From a virus, in the IMG/VR virus record IMGVR_UViG_3300017742_000113, positions 1 to 24,851 of that record: a stretch of DNA of 24,851 bases; one strand, 5' to 3'. This document shows positions 1 through 7,700 of this stretch, in pieces (within the stretch, counting starts at the first letter, position 1; each line of letters begins with the position of its first letter). The translations under genes and the position numbers were made by a program. The notes under the pieces are model-generated. The model was not told where the DNA came from, ran no database searches, and worked only from the letters and a program-made list of their open reading frames with translations.

Positions 1-588
1 TTAATAACAGTAAACGAATATAAAGACGCAGAAGGCCTTCGAGGAGAGAAGGATGATGATCGTCTGGCTGTTATAGTACCTCAGGTATCTGATTTAGTTA
101 AAAAGTATTGTGGAATATCATTTATAGATTATTTTAGTACAAATAAAGTAGAAACTTTTAACATTGACGACACGCACACAAGCACCATAATTATGAGTGA
201 AAGTCCGTTAGTCACAGTTGATAGTGTAGAAGAAAGAACAACTTATTCAGAAGCATACCAGACTTTAACAACAGCTAAGTACCAGTACTATGTTGATTCA
301 GAAAGTGATGCAATAGTAAGAACTAATGAACAAGGAACACGTATAGCGTGGCCAAAAGGTTTAGGAGCAGTAAAAATAACATATAATGCTGGATATGCTT
401 CTACTCCAAAAGATTTACAACTAGCACTATTTGACTTAGTAAACTATTACATAAGAGACGAGCATAAAGAAAGAAGAACATTAGGCGGAGCTTCAACACA
501 GAACCAAGGAACTTCAGGAATTAGAGAAAGTTCAGATTTTCCAGACCATATAAAAAGAGTACTGGATTTGTACAGAGTGGTTATTTAA
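1..588 (+). CDS. Phage head-tail connector, gp6-like (5' partial)
   Basis: The frame is open from base 1 (first residues LITVNEYKDAEG), so the true start lies upstream and about 195 codons are visible. The methionine at 193 is internal: the upstream residues (DLVKKYCGISF, then an FNIDD segment) are the typical helical start of gp6-like connectors. Later come SPLVTVDSVEE, a GAVKITYNAGY strand and ALFDLVNYYIRDEHKERR, the usual order for HK97 gp6 / SPP1 gp15-type adaptors. Members form a ring under the portal that joins the DNA-filled head to the tail. The stop overlaps the next start (TAATG), and the downstream order neck, terminator, tube supports the call. Family placement is by motif pattern and position, without a profile search. 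Confidence 0.82.
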   Translation, partial: LITVNEYKDAEGLRGEKDDDRLAVIVPQVSDLVKKYCGISFIDYFSTNKVETFNIDDTHTSTIIMSESPLVTVDSVEERTTYSEAYQTLTTAKYQYYVDSESDAIVRTNEQGTRIAWPKGLGAVKITYNAGYASTPKDLQLALFDLVNYYIRDEHKERRTLGGASTQNQGTSGIRESSDFPDHIKRVLDLYRVVI

Positions 589-2096
589 TGTCAGCTAAGT
601 TAAGAAAAGGGCTTTGGGATGAAATCAATACTAGCTGGGCAAGAAAAAAAGGAACTACTGCATCAAGAGGTGGGGAATATTTTAACAAGGGCGAGATTAG
701 AATTGTAAAAAGCCAGTTTGATGCAAAAATGCAAGAAATACTTGATAAAAAGTTCAAGGGAAAAACAATAACACCAGTTCCTGTTGTAGATACTGACTTT
801 AACAAGCTAAGAGCATCTATATATGCGTCTTTACAGAAAGAAGATACTGGAAGTAAATCCTGGACACTAGCAAAAACACATAGAAGTAAAGGCAATGCAA
901 CTTTAATTGCAATCAGTTACATTAGAAATACGAGAAAGGATAAGGTGACGCCTAGAGCAGGTAACATAGAACAACAATTTTCCTTAGCTGTAAAAAAAGC
1001 TATAAAAGATTATCTGAAAAATGCAGGAGCAGATGTTACTAATATAGAATATGAACATGGTAAAACTAGGGAAAGTAGTTTTGAGCAAAATGCACCTCAA
1101 CAGATGGAGTTTGGTAAAGCACCTACAAAAGCTTTTGTTGGAGCACAAGGTAGTAATGCCGAACAAGTCTCTTATATGGAAATAGACAAATATCTAAGAG
1201 AGGGTGGTGCAGATAAGATTAGTAAAGATAAAAGATTATTAGGTTCGGTAGATAAAGTACTAACTCTAGGATTAGACAAAATTTTTGGAATAAGCACAGA
1301 TTTAAGTAAAAAAAGAACTAAAGACGGAATAAGAGACACTCTAATAATGCAAGGAGAGATGGTACCAGAAGACCTAGTAGTTAACCCTGGAACAGTTGAT
1401 AAAAAAATTAAAGATCAAGTAAAAGCTTTACTTCAGGATCAAGCTACCTTTGTCAAATTAGCAGTAGAAAGTAAAGCAAAGAAAAGTAAAGACGGAGCAG
1501 AACAGCTTTTTACAGATTCTCCAGGACCTTTAACTGCTTTAGATGCTCTTAGTAAAAAACAGATAGTTAGTGGCATGTTCTCTCATAAATCTAACCCTGA
1601 TATGAGATTAAGAGTAAATAAAAGATTATTAGAGGAAGGCAAAAAAGCAGTATCAAGAGGCCGTAGTAAAACAAAGCCAAAAAGAAGAAGAGCAACATTT
1701 GCAAGTAAAGCAACTGCAGCAGGAGCGGTAAAAAGTAAAGGTAAAAGAAGTACTAACACTATGAAAACTGGTGGAGCAGCAACTAACCCAATGGCTCTAA
1801 AAGCACTACTTAATGAAGTGTTGCCAGCACAAGTTGCACAAAATATGCAGTCACCTGCTTTGCAATTTAGAACAGGAAGATTTGCAAATAATGTAAGAGT
1901 TCAAAATATAACACAAGGTCCAAGAGGAGGTAACACAATGATAGAAACTAGTTACCAAAACGATCCTTATGAGACTTTTGCAAGAGGAGGAAAAATGTAT
2001 ACTCCCCAAAGAGACCCTGATAGATTAATAAGAAAGTCAGTAAGACAAGTAGCCATGGGGATATTAGGCGGTAGATTCGGAGTAAATGTACTATAA
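588..2096 (+). CDS. Putative neck / tail-completion protein
   Basis: This 502-residue protein sits between the connector and the tail terminator, the place of lambda gpZ or HK97 gp10. Only the last 100 or so residues look familiar. They hold a FRTGRFANNVRV segment, a YQNDPYETFARGG segment and an RDPDRLIRKSVRQVA helix, a pattern I associate with phage neck proteins. The first 340 residues are lysine-rich and mostly helical with no fold I recognise. Around residues 355-395 there is a strongly basic, low-complexity linker (SKTKPKRRRATF and onward). At about 500 residues it is two to four times longer than gpZ or gp10, so it may be a fusion of an unknown domain to a neck domain. The start overlaps the connector stop by one base and the stop overlaps the next ATG. 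A role in head-tail joining is inferred from the C-terminus and position. Confidence 0.5.
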   Translation: MSAKLRKGLWDEINTSWARKKGTTASRGGEYFNKGEIRIVKSQFDAKMQEILDKKFKGKTITPVPVVDTDFNKLRASIYASLQKEDTGSKSWTLAKTHRSKGNATLIAISYIRNTRKDKVTPRAGNIEQQFSLAVKKAIKDYLKNAGADVTNIEYEHGKTRESSFEQNAPQQMEFGKAPTKAFVGAQGSNAEQVSYMEIDKYLREGGADKISKDKRLLGSVDKVLTLGLDKIFGISTDLSKKRTKDGIRDTLIMQGEMVPEDLVVNPGTVDKKIKDQVKALLQDQATFVKLAVESKAKKSKDGAEQLFTDSPGPLTALDALSKKQIVSGMFSHKSNPDMRLRVNKRLLEEGKKAVSRGRSKTKPKRRRATFASKATAAGAVKSKGKRSTNTMKTGGAATNPMALKALLNEVLPAQVAQNMQSPALQFRTGRFANNVRVQNITQGPRGGNTMIETSYQNDPYETFARGGKMYTPQRDPDRLIRKSVRQVAMGILGGRFGVNVL

Positions 2097-2557
2097 TGGA
2101 AACAGCACTAGCAAGGAAACATACCACGCGTAGGCGAGCCATAGTAGAAGCACTAGCCGTAGAGCTAGAACAGATTAACGGAATGCAACCTTTCAGAACA
2201 GCAGTCTCAACAGTAGAAAGAAGACTAAAGTTTTGGGATGAAGTAGTAGAATTTCCTGCAATACATATAGGAGCAGGAACAGAAACTCGCGAATATGATG
2301 GAGGCGGGTTTAGATTTAGATTTTTAAGAATAACGATTCGATGTTATGTTTCAGATGACAATGATGTCATCGAAGCACTCGAAGAGTTGTTAGAAGATGT
2401 TGAAACAGTACTAGAGGATAAAGATCCCTTAACGTATTACGATTCGACAGGAGCATCTCACTCTACAGTACAGACAACAATCGGTACAGTAGACACAGAT
2501 GAAGGAGTACTCGAACCTCTTGGTGTAGGAGAAATCACCTTAGAGATTCGATATTAA
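2096..2557 (+). CDS. Tail terminator protein (gpU-like)
   Basis: This 153-residue protein has the size and layout of siphophage tail terminators (lambda gpU, SPP1 gp17 type). An N-terminal helix with IVEALAVELEQING is followed by FWDEVVEFPAIHIGAG and by FRFRFLRITIRCYV, a central strand. Next comes an acidic helix (DVIEALEELLEDVETVL), and the end is GVGEITLEIRY. Terminators cap the tail tube when it reaches the length set by the tape measure and make the surface that docks on the head. The gene lies directly before the tail tube gene, as gpU precedes gpV in lambda. It starts in a TAATG overlap with the neck gene. The middle (SDDNDVIEALEELLED) is more acidic than its neighbours. The call rests on fold pattern and gene order. 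Confidence 0.78.
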   Translation: METALARKHTTRRRAIVEALAVELEQINGMQPFRTAVSTVERRLKFWDEVVEFPAIHIGAGTETREYDGGGFRFRFLRITIRCYVSDDNDVIEALEELLEDVETVLEDKDPLTYYDSTGASHSTVQTTIGTVDTDEGVLEPLGVGEITLEIRY

Positions 2558-2570
2558 ATAGGAGAAAAGA

Positions 2571-3842
2571 ATGGCATTTTTCTTTAGTAGAGATACCAAA
2601 GTATTTATGACCCACAGCCTAGATGGAACGAGCGCTAAAACAGCTCTTTACGAGATACCTGTGTTAGACGGTTTTTCTTTCAGTCAAGGGACAAATACTT
2701 CAGAGGTTACTCTGAACGAAGCAGCCACCAGTGCTGGATATTCTAAAAGAGGTCGAGCAATGTTTACGGACTCTTTTGCCCCAGCAGAATGGTCGTTTTC
2801 AACCTACATGAGACCTACTACATCAGGAAGTGCAGCACCTAGTGCAGCAACTGATGGTGTTACTAATGGTCAACATGCTGGAGCCGCTAAAAAATTCGCA
2901 GTAGAAGGGCCTTTATGGTCTGCTATGTCTGCGAAAGACTATGACAAAGGAGCAGGACAGAATTCTGCAGGAACTATGACTGATTATGAGCCAAATGTTT
3001 TTAACTTTGCGAACTCTAATCAGGTCACTCTTGGAGTATTTGATTTGTTCTTTGTACTAGGAGCGTCTAAGGATAGTGAAGGTAATACTTACACTACAGG
3101 TACAGACGGTGTAACCGTTTATAAAGTAGCGGACTGTTCTATTGGATCAGCTTCCGTAGACTTTGACATTGAAGGATTAGCACAAGTTGCTTGGTCTGGA
3201 AATGGTAAATCTGTAGAAGAAGTAGCAACTCTAGAAACTAGAGCTACTGATTCAGGTAATAGTGTAACTGGAACTACCACTTTAGGTATAGTAAACGAAG
3301 GCATAAGTTCATCAAGTAACTTTATAAGACAAAAATTAACAGACTTAGCAATTAGCTTTGATGTATCAGCATCAACAGGTACATTAGGCGCATTGGCAGT
3401 AGACGGTGTAAATGATGTAACATACGGTGTTACATTAACAGGTGGTAATATTACAATCGAAAATAATCTTACTTATCTAACACCAGAAACATTAGGTACA
3501 GTTAATCTTCCATTAGGACATGTAATGGGAACAAGGTCAGTTTCAGGTAACTTCACGTGTTATCTAAATGACACAGCAAATGGGTCATTAGACTTATTTG
3601 AGAGACTACAAGAGTCTAGAGGCGTAATTACTAATGCGTTTGATTTAAACTTTGGCATCGGTGGAAGTGGAAACACTCCAAGATGTAATATTGAAGTTGG
3701 CAAAGCACATTTAGAATTACCAGCCCACAGCTTTGAAGATGTAGTATCAGTAGACGTGGCTTTCCACGGACTAGCAACTGATTTATCATCAAGCACAGCT
3801 GCAAGCGCGACAAACGAAGTTAAAGTAACTTACACGTCGTAA
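2571..3842 (+). CDS. Major tail tube protein
   Basis: This 423-residue protein forms the stacked rings of the tail tube. A good Shine-Dalgarno (AGGAG at 2560-2564) precedes the ATG by six bases, the strongest in this part of the operon and fitting for the most abundant tail protein. The N-terminal half has EIPVLDGFSFSQG and APAEWSFSTYMRP. The C-terminal half has TLTGGNITIENN, GTRSVSGNFTCYL and ELPAHSFEDVVSVDVAFHG. The segment FDLFFVLG at residue 157 is echoed by FDLNFGIG at residue 357, which suggests two copies of the tube fold in one chain. It is far longer than lambda gpV (about 246 residues) and nearer the two-domain T5 tube protein pb6. It is followed by an intrinsic terminator and the chaperone genes, the standard context. 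Confidence 0.85.
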   Translation: MAFFFSRDTKVFMTHSLDGTSAKTALYEIPVLDGFSFSQGTNTSEVTLNEAATSAGYSKRGRAMFTDSFAPAEWSFSTYMRPTTSGSAAPSAATDGVTNGQHAGAAKKFAVEGPLWSAMSAKDYDKGAGQNSAGTMTDYEPNVFNFANSNQVTLGVFDLFFVLGASKDSEGNTYTTGTDGVTVYKVADCSIGSASVDFDIEGLAQVAWSGNGKSVEEVATLETRATDSGNSVTGTTTLGIVNEGISSSSNFIRQKLTDLAISFDVSASTGTLGALAVDGVNDVTYGVTLTGGNITIENNLTYLTPETLGTVNLPLGHVMGTRSVSGNFTCYLNDTANGSLDLFERLQESRGVITNAFDLNFGIGGSGNTPRCNIEVGKAHLELPAHSFEDVVSVDVAFHGLATDLSSSTAASATNEVKVTYTS

Positions 3843-3855
3843 TAAAAACAAACTC

Positions 3856-3881
3856 GGAAGGGCTTCGGCCCTTCCATTTTT
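3856..3881 (+). terminator. Intrinsic terminator after tail tube gene
   Basis: A perfect 8-bp stem, GGAAGGGC (3856-3863) with GCCCTTCC (3868-3875), closes the stable tetraloop TTCG (3864-3867). It is followed by ATTTTT (3876-3881). It lies 13 bases after the tail tube stop and ends 11 bases before the next start. In such clusters a terminator here lowers expression of the chaperone and tip genes relative to the tube. Since no promoter is evident between it and the next gene, I infer partial read-through or antitermination. Confidence 0.9.
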
Positions 3882-3892
3882 AGGAATTAATA

Positions 3893-4330
3893 ATGACAGA
3901 ACAGAATGTAAAAAAAGAACCAGTATCGCTTAAGAGTTTATTAACTCCAAGCAAGACAGTAGGAATAGATTATCCAGGATATGATGGCTTCACAATTGAA
4001 CTTTGTTATTTAGGCAGAGAAGAATTACTCAAGCTAAGAAATAAGTGTTTAAAGCAAAAGTTTAATAAAAAGACTAGAGCCTTTGAAGATTCGTTAGATG
4101 AAGAGCTATTTGTAAATCAGTATAGTGCAGCGATAATTAAAGGTTGGACAGGATTAAAATACAAGTACCTCGAAGAGTTTCTGTTGGTAGATGTATCTCA
4201 ACTAAATCTAGAAGATGAACTTGAATATACACAGGATAACGCAGAGCTATTAATGAAAAATAGCGGCGATTTCGACCAATGGGTTACTGATACAATAGGT
4301 GATCTGGAAAATTTTACACAGAGCAAGTAG
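3893..4330 (+). CDS. Tail assembly chaperone, gpG-like (zero-frame product)
   Basis: This 145-residue protein lies between the tail tube and tape measure genes, the invariant place of tail assembly chaperones (lambda gpG). A helper RBS, AGGAA at 3882-3886, precedes the ATG. The N-terminus is polar (EQNVKKEPVSLKSLLTPSKTVGID). It then has a compact helical region with FTIELCYLGREELLKLRNKC, NQYSAAIIKGWTGLKYKYLEEFL and an acidic tail ending DTIGDLENFTQSK. G-type chaperones bind the tape measure and keep it soluble while tube subunits are recruited; they are absent from the finished virion. A slippery heptamer five codons before the stop lets some ribosomes continue in the -1 frame to give a 272-residue G-T fusion. 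Sequence similarity in this class is weak, so the call depends on position and on the frameshift. Confidence 0.82.
   Translation: MTEQNVKKEPVSLKSLLTPSKTVGIDYPGYDGFTIELCYLGREELLKLRNKCLKQKFNKKTRAFEDSLDEELFVNQYSAAIIKGWTGLKYKYLEEFLLVDVSQLNLEDELEYTQDNAELLMKNSGDFDQWVTDTIGDLENFTQSK
4297..4315 (+). promoter_or_regulatory. Programmed -1 ribosomal frameshift signal
   Basis: Seen directly: A AAT TTT at 4309-4315 fits the canonical X XXY YYZ heptamer in the gpG frame, and re-pairing as AAA TTT enters a frame that is open from 4303 to 4710. The zero frame stops at 4328. Just upstream, AGGTGATC (4297-4304) is complementary to the 3' end of typical 16S rRNA (GATCACCT), so it could act as an internal Shine-Dalgarno stimulator like the one known in E. 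coli dnaX. I see no clear downstream hairpin. Efficiency cannot be judged from sequence. Confidence 0.82.
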
Positions 4331-4710
4331 AACAAATACTTGCGCTAATCAAGAGAACTTTTAAAGACACAGGAATAGACCTGGATAAGTATTTAAAAGT
4401 TTGTGAACAATTAAATCAAGAGCCAGATCCTGATAAGATGCCTCCTTCTATGGATTCATTTCCAATAGAAGTTCAACAGGCATTTTTTCTACACCAAATG
4501 TTATCAGATAAATGGGAAGGTATGAGTGGTTTTCATATGGGAAAAGATGTAAGTGCTTTAGGTACTTATTTAGACCTTTATGATATAAAAGACAAAAAAC
4601 AAACTCTATACTTTTTTAAACATATAGAAAATGAACATTCACAGCTTATAAACGAAAAAATCAAAAAGAAGCAAGACGCCCAAAAAAATAGGGTTGGTAA
4701 AGGAACATAA
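4315..4710 (+). CDS. gpT-like extension, made by -1 frameshift from gpG
   Basis: This is the -1 frame part of the gpG-GT fusion. After slippage on TTT (4313-4315) the ribosome reads from base 4315 as YTEQVEQILALIKRTF and ends at 4710, adding 131 residues to the first 141 (272 in all). The frame has no start codon near the junction; the first methionine is at 4438, inside a conserved-looking helical stretch (DPDKMPPSMDSFPIEVQQAF), so independent initiation is unlikely. The region is helical and ends in a lysine-rich tail (INEKIKKKQDAQKNRVGKG). In lambda the T part binds the tail tube protein while the G part coats the tape measure, and the same role is inferred here. Its stop overlaps the tape measure start (TAATG). 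Confidence 0.82.
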   Translation, partial: YTEQVEQILALIKRTFKDTGIDLDKYLKVCEQLNQEPDPDKMPPSMDSFPIEVQQAFFLHQMLSDKWEGMSGFHMGKDVSALGTYLDLYDIKDKKQTLYFFKHIENEHSQLINEKIKKKQDAQKNRVGKGT

Positions 4711-7700
4711 TGGCAAAGATAAAAGGCGCAACTATTACCTTTGAGGTTACTGATGATGGTAGCCTTAAAATGCTTGACACACAAGCTAAAAAGACTGGCA
4801 AAAGTGTAGCCAAAGTTGGTAAATCTGCGGGAGATACTCGTAGAAATATGCAGGCTATGTCTGGACGTGTAGAATCAGGTACCAAAGGATTTGCACGTAT
4901 GCAACAAGGCACAGGTGGTCTTGTACAATCTTATGCTATTTTAGCTTCCACACTATTCGCTGTTGGCGCAGCCTTCCGTGCACTTCAAAATGCCGCCAAC
5001 GTAGAAAATCAAATCAAAGGATTCCGCGCACTAGGAGAAATAACTGGACAGTCAATGATGGGTGTTACTGCTTCAGTTAGACAAGCTACAGGCGGACTTT
5101 TAAACTTTCAAGACGCTGCTCAACAAGCCGCAATCGGTATGGCAGCAGGATTTACCTCAGAACAACTAACAGGATTAGCCGAAGGAGCTAAACTTGCTTC
5201 TGTTACTTTAGGTAGAGACTTAACCGATTCTTTCAACAGACTTATTCGAGGTGTTACTAAAGCAGAACCAGAACTATTGGATGAATTAGGTATCATTTTA
5301 CGACTAGACATTGCTACAAGAAAATTCGCAAATGCTAATGGACTAGTTGCAGAAAAGCTCACTATTGCACAAAGAAGAGCTGCTGTATTTGAAGAAGTTC
5401 AAAGACAGTTAATTGGTAACTTTGGTGCTATGAAAGACAAAGGAGACGAACTACTTAATCCATTCGATAGATTACTCACAAAAATAAATGACTTTGTAAT
5501 TAGTGTACAAGGCCCTATTGTAAAGGTGTTCGGAGGATTAGCAAACTTTTTATCAGACAACTTTGCAGCTCTAGTAACTGCTGTAAGCGCGTTCGCATTA
5601 AGTATACTAAGACAAATAGTACCTTCTTTTTCAGCAATGGGAGCCGCCGCAGTTAAAGCAGGGTCAACTGCAACTATAAAAATGCGTGCGTTAAACATAC
5701 ATATAATAAAACAGAAAAAAGCTATTAAAGCAGTAGAAGCTCAGTTTGGAGCAAGTGAAGTTAAGAAAAATCAATTCCTTCTTAGAGCTCTTAAGAAAAG
5801 AGGAATATCAGAAAAAGCATTTACATCTATGTCACTCAAAGAGCAGGCAAAAATTACAAGAAGTTTTATACTACAAGAAGAGAAAAAGAAAGCATTAGGT
5901 AAAAAGTACAACAAACAAAAATTAGCTGCTTTTATAGCTGTAGAAAAAAGAATTCAACTTGAGATGACAAAAACAACTCTGACTGCCAAAGCTCAGGCGA
6001 GAATTATTGGAGCACACATAAAAGCAGGTATTGCTATGCCCGCCTTAAAAGCACAAGCGGCAATTGCTGGTATAGGTGCTGCTGCTGCTAGAGCTGGCCC
6101 TGCAATAGCTATGTTAGGAACAGCAATGAATATCGCTTTTGGTGTTATTATGGCTTTCTTTACTGCTAAATTCATACTAGATTTACTACCTGCAACTAAA
6201 AAAATAAATGAGGCTTTTTCAGAAATAAACAGAAGAGTTACAGTATCAAATGAAGTAGTAAAAGACTTAGCATATACTTTATCTGGAGATTTAGCACAAA
6301 AAAGAGTAGAAGCAATTAAAGAAGAGTTTGTAGGCTTAGAAGGTAGCGTAAAAGCAGCAAACTATGAAATGGAAAGACTTAATAATATATTGAATAGAGG
6401 TCAAAGTTTTAAGACTTTTAAGAAAAACTTTGATGACTCAATAATTAAAAACTTCTCTTCTAATGAAGCTCAAAGCATGTTGGGAAATGTTATGCAGGCT
6501 GGAAATATATTTGCAGGTATGTATACTCAAGATGTTTCCGCATCTTCTATAGGATTTACTAGTACTGCTTATGATGCTGCAGCTAAGGAAATTGTTAATG
6601 AGTTTTTAGTAGCTTTCCAAAAAGAATATGCAGCAGAACAACTTAAAGTTGACGGGGCTCACTCTGATGGAGTACTAATGAGATTATTTGGTGCTACCGA
6701 CTTTAGTATGCTACAGCCGTTTAAAAAAGAATTTGCAGAACTTATGACCATTACAGATATTACTGATAGACAGACTGCAATTGCTGCTTTTATGAAAGAT
6801 ACTGCATCTGCCATTGTGAACCAAGGCGAAGCAGCAAGAGGTTTACTAGGTATTACGAATGATGGCAATGTCTTTATGACATCCGAGGCTGTAAAATCAA
6901 TGGAAGCAAATGAAAGAAATTTGAATTCCCTTAAAGCTATTACAGAAGTTATACCTAATACTAAAGCTGCTGCAGCAGAACTTAAAGAAAGTCTACAAAA
7001 TATGATGCCAAAACCTTCACAAGCAGAAGCAGCTATGTCGGGAATTGAAAGTGTACTAAATCAATTTAGTGACTCAGTAGAGGACGGCAATGGAGGATTA
7101 GAAAGACGACTAAAAGTATTTAGTAAAACAGAGGAAGGGCTGGAGAGTATATCTCAAGTTATGAGTGAACAATTAGGAATTCAATTTGAACTAACTGACC
7201 TTCATAAAGAAGATGCACAAAAAGTATTAGAGATACTAGAAACAGAACTAGAAAGATTAGCCCTTGCGGATAAATTAATAGACACTGCAACAGCATTTAG
7301 TGCTGCTTTAAAAACACAAGTAAATATGGTTAAATTTTTAAAGACAAGTGCAAGTAAACGTATGCAAATAGATTTAAATATACTAAAGTTACAACAACAG
7401 ATAATACAAAACAACGCAAAAGAAGTAATAACTAATTCAACTCTCGTAAAATTAGGCGAAAAAGTAGAAGAAAATAGAGAGAGAGGAATTCTAACAACAC
7501 AAACAGTCAATAGAGAATTAGAGTCACAAATAGACTTATTAATAGCAATGAAAGACCCTATAGAACAACTAGGAAAAACAATGCTAGAGTCTTTTGATAA
7601 ATCAGGAATACAGAATTTAACAACACTTATTGATACTATGGATTTAAGTGAATTTGGTGGTGATGAGCTTATAAATAATGTCGCTAAAGACATGAAGAAG

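Noticed and set aside
193-195. ATG at 193 as the start of the first gene.
   Set aside because: The frame is open to base 1 and the upstream residues fit the connector family, so this is an internal methionine.
4438-4710. The gpT-like region as a free-standing 90-residue gene starting at ATG 4438.
   Set aside because: The frame is open back to 4303 and meets a slippery heptamer within the chaperone gene; gene order matches G/GT, so a fusion product is much more likely.
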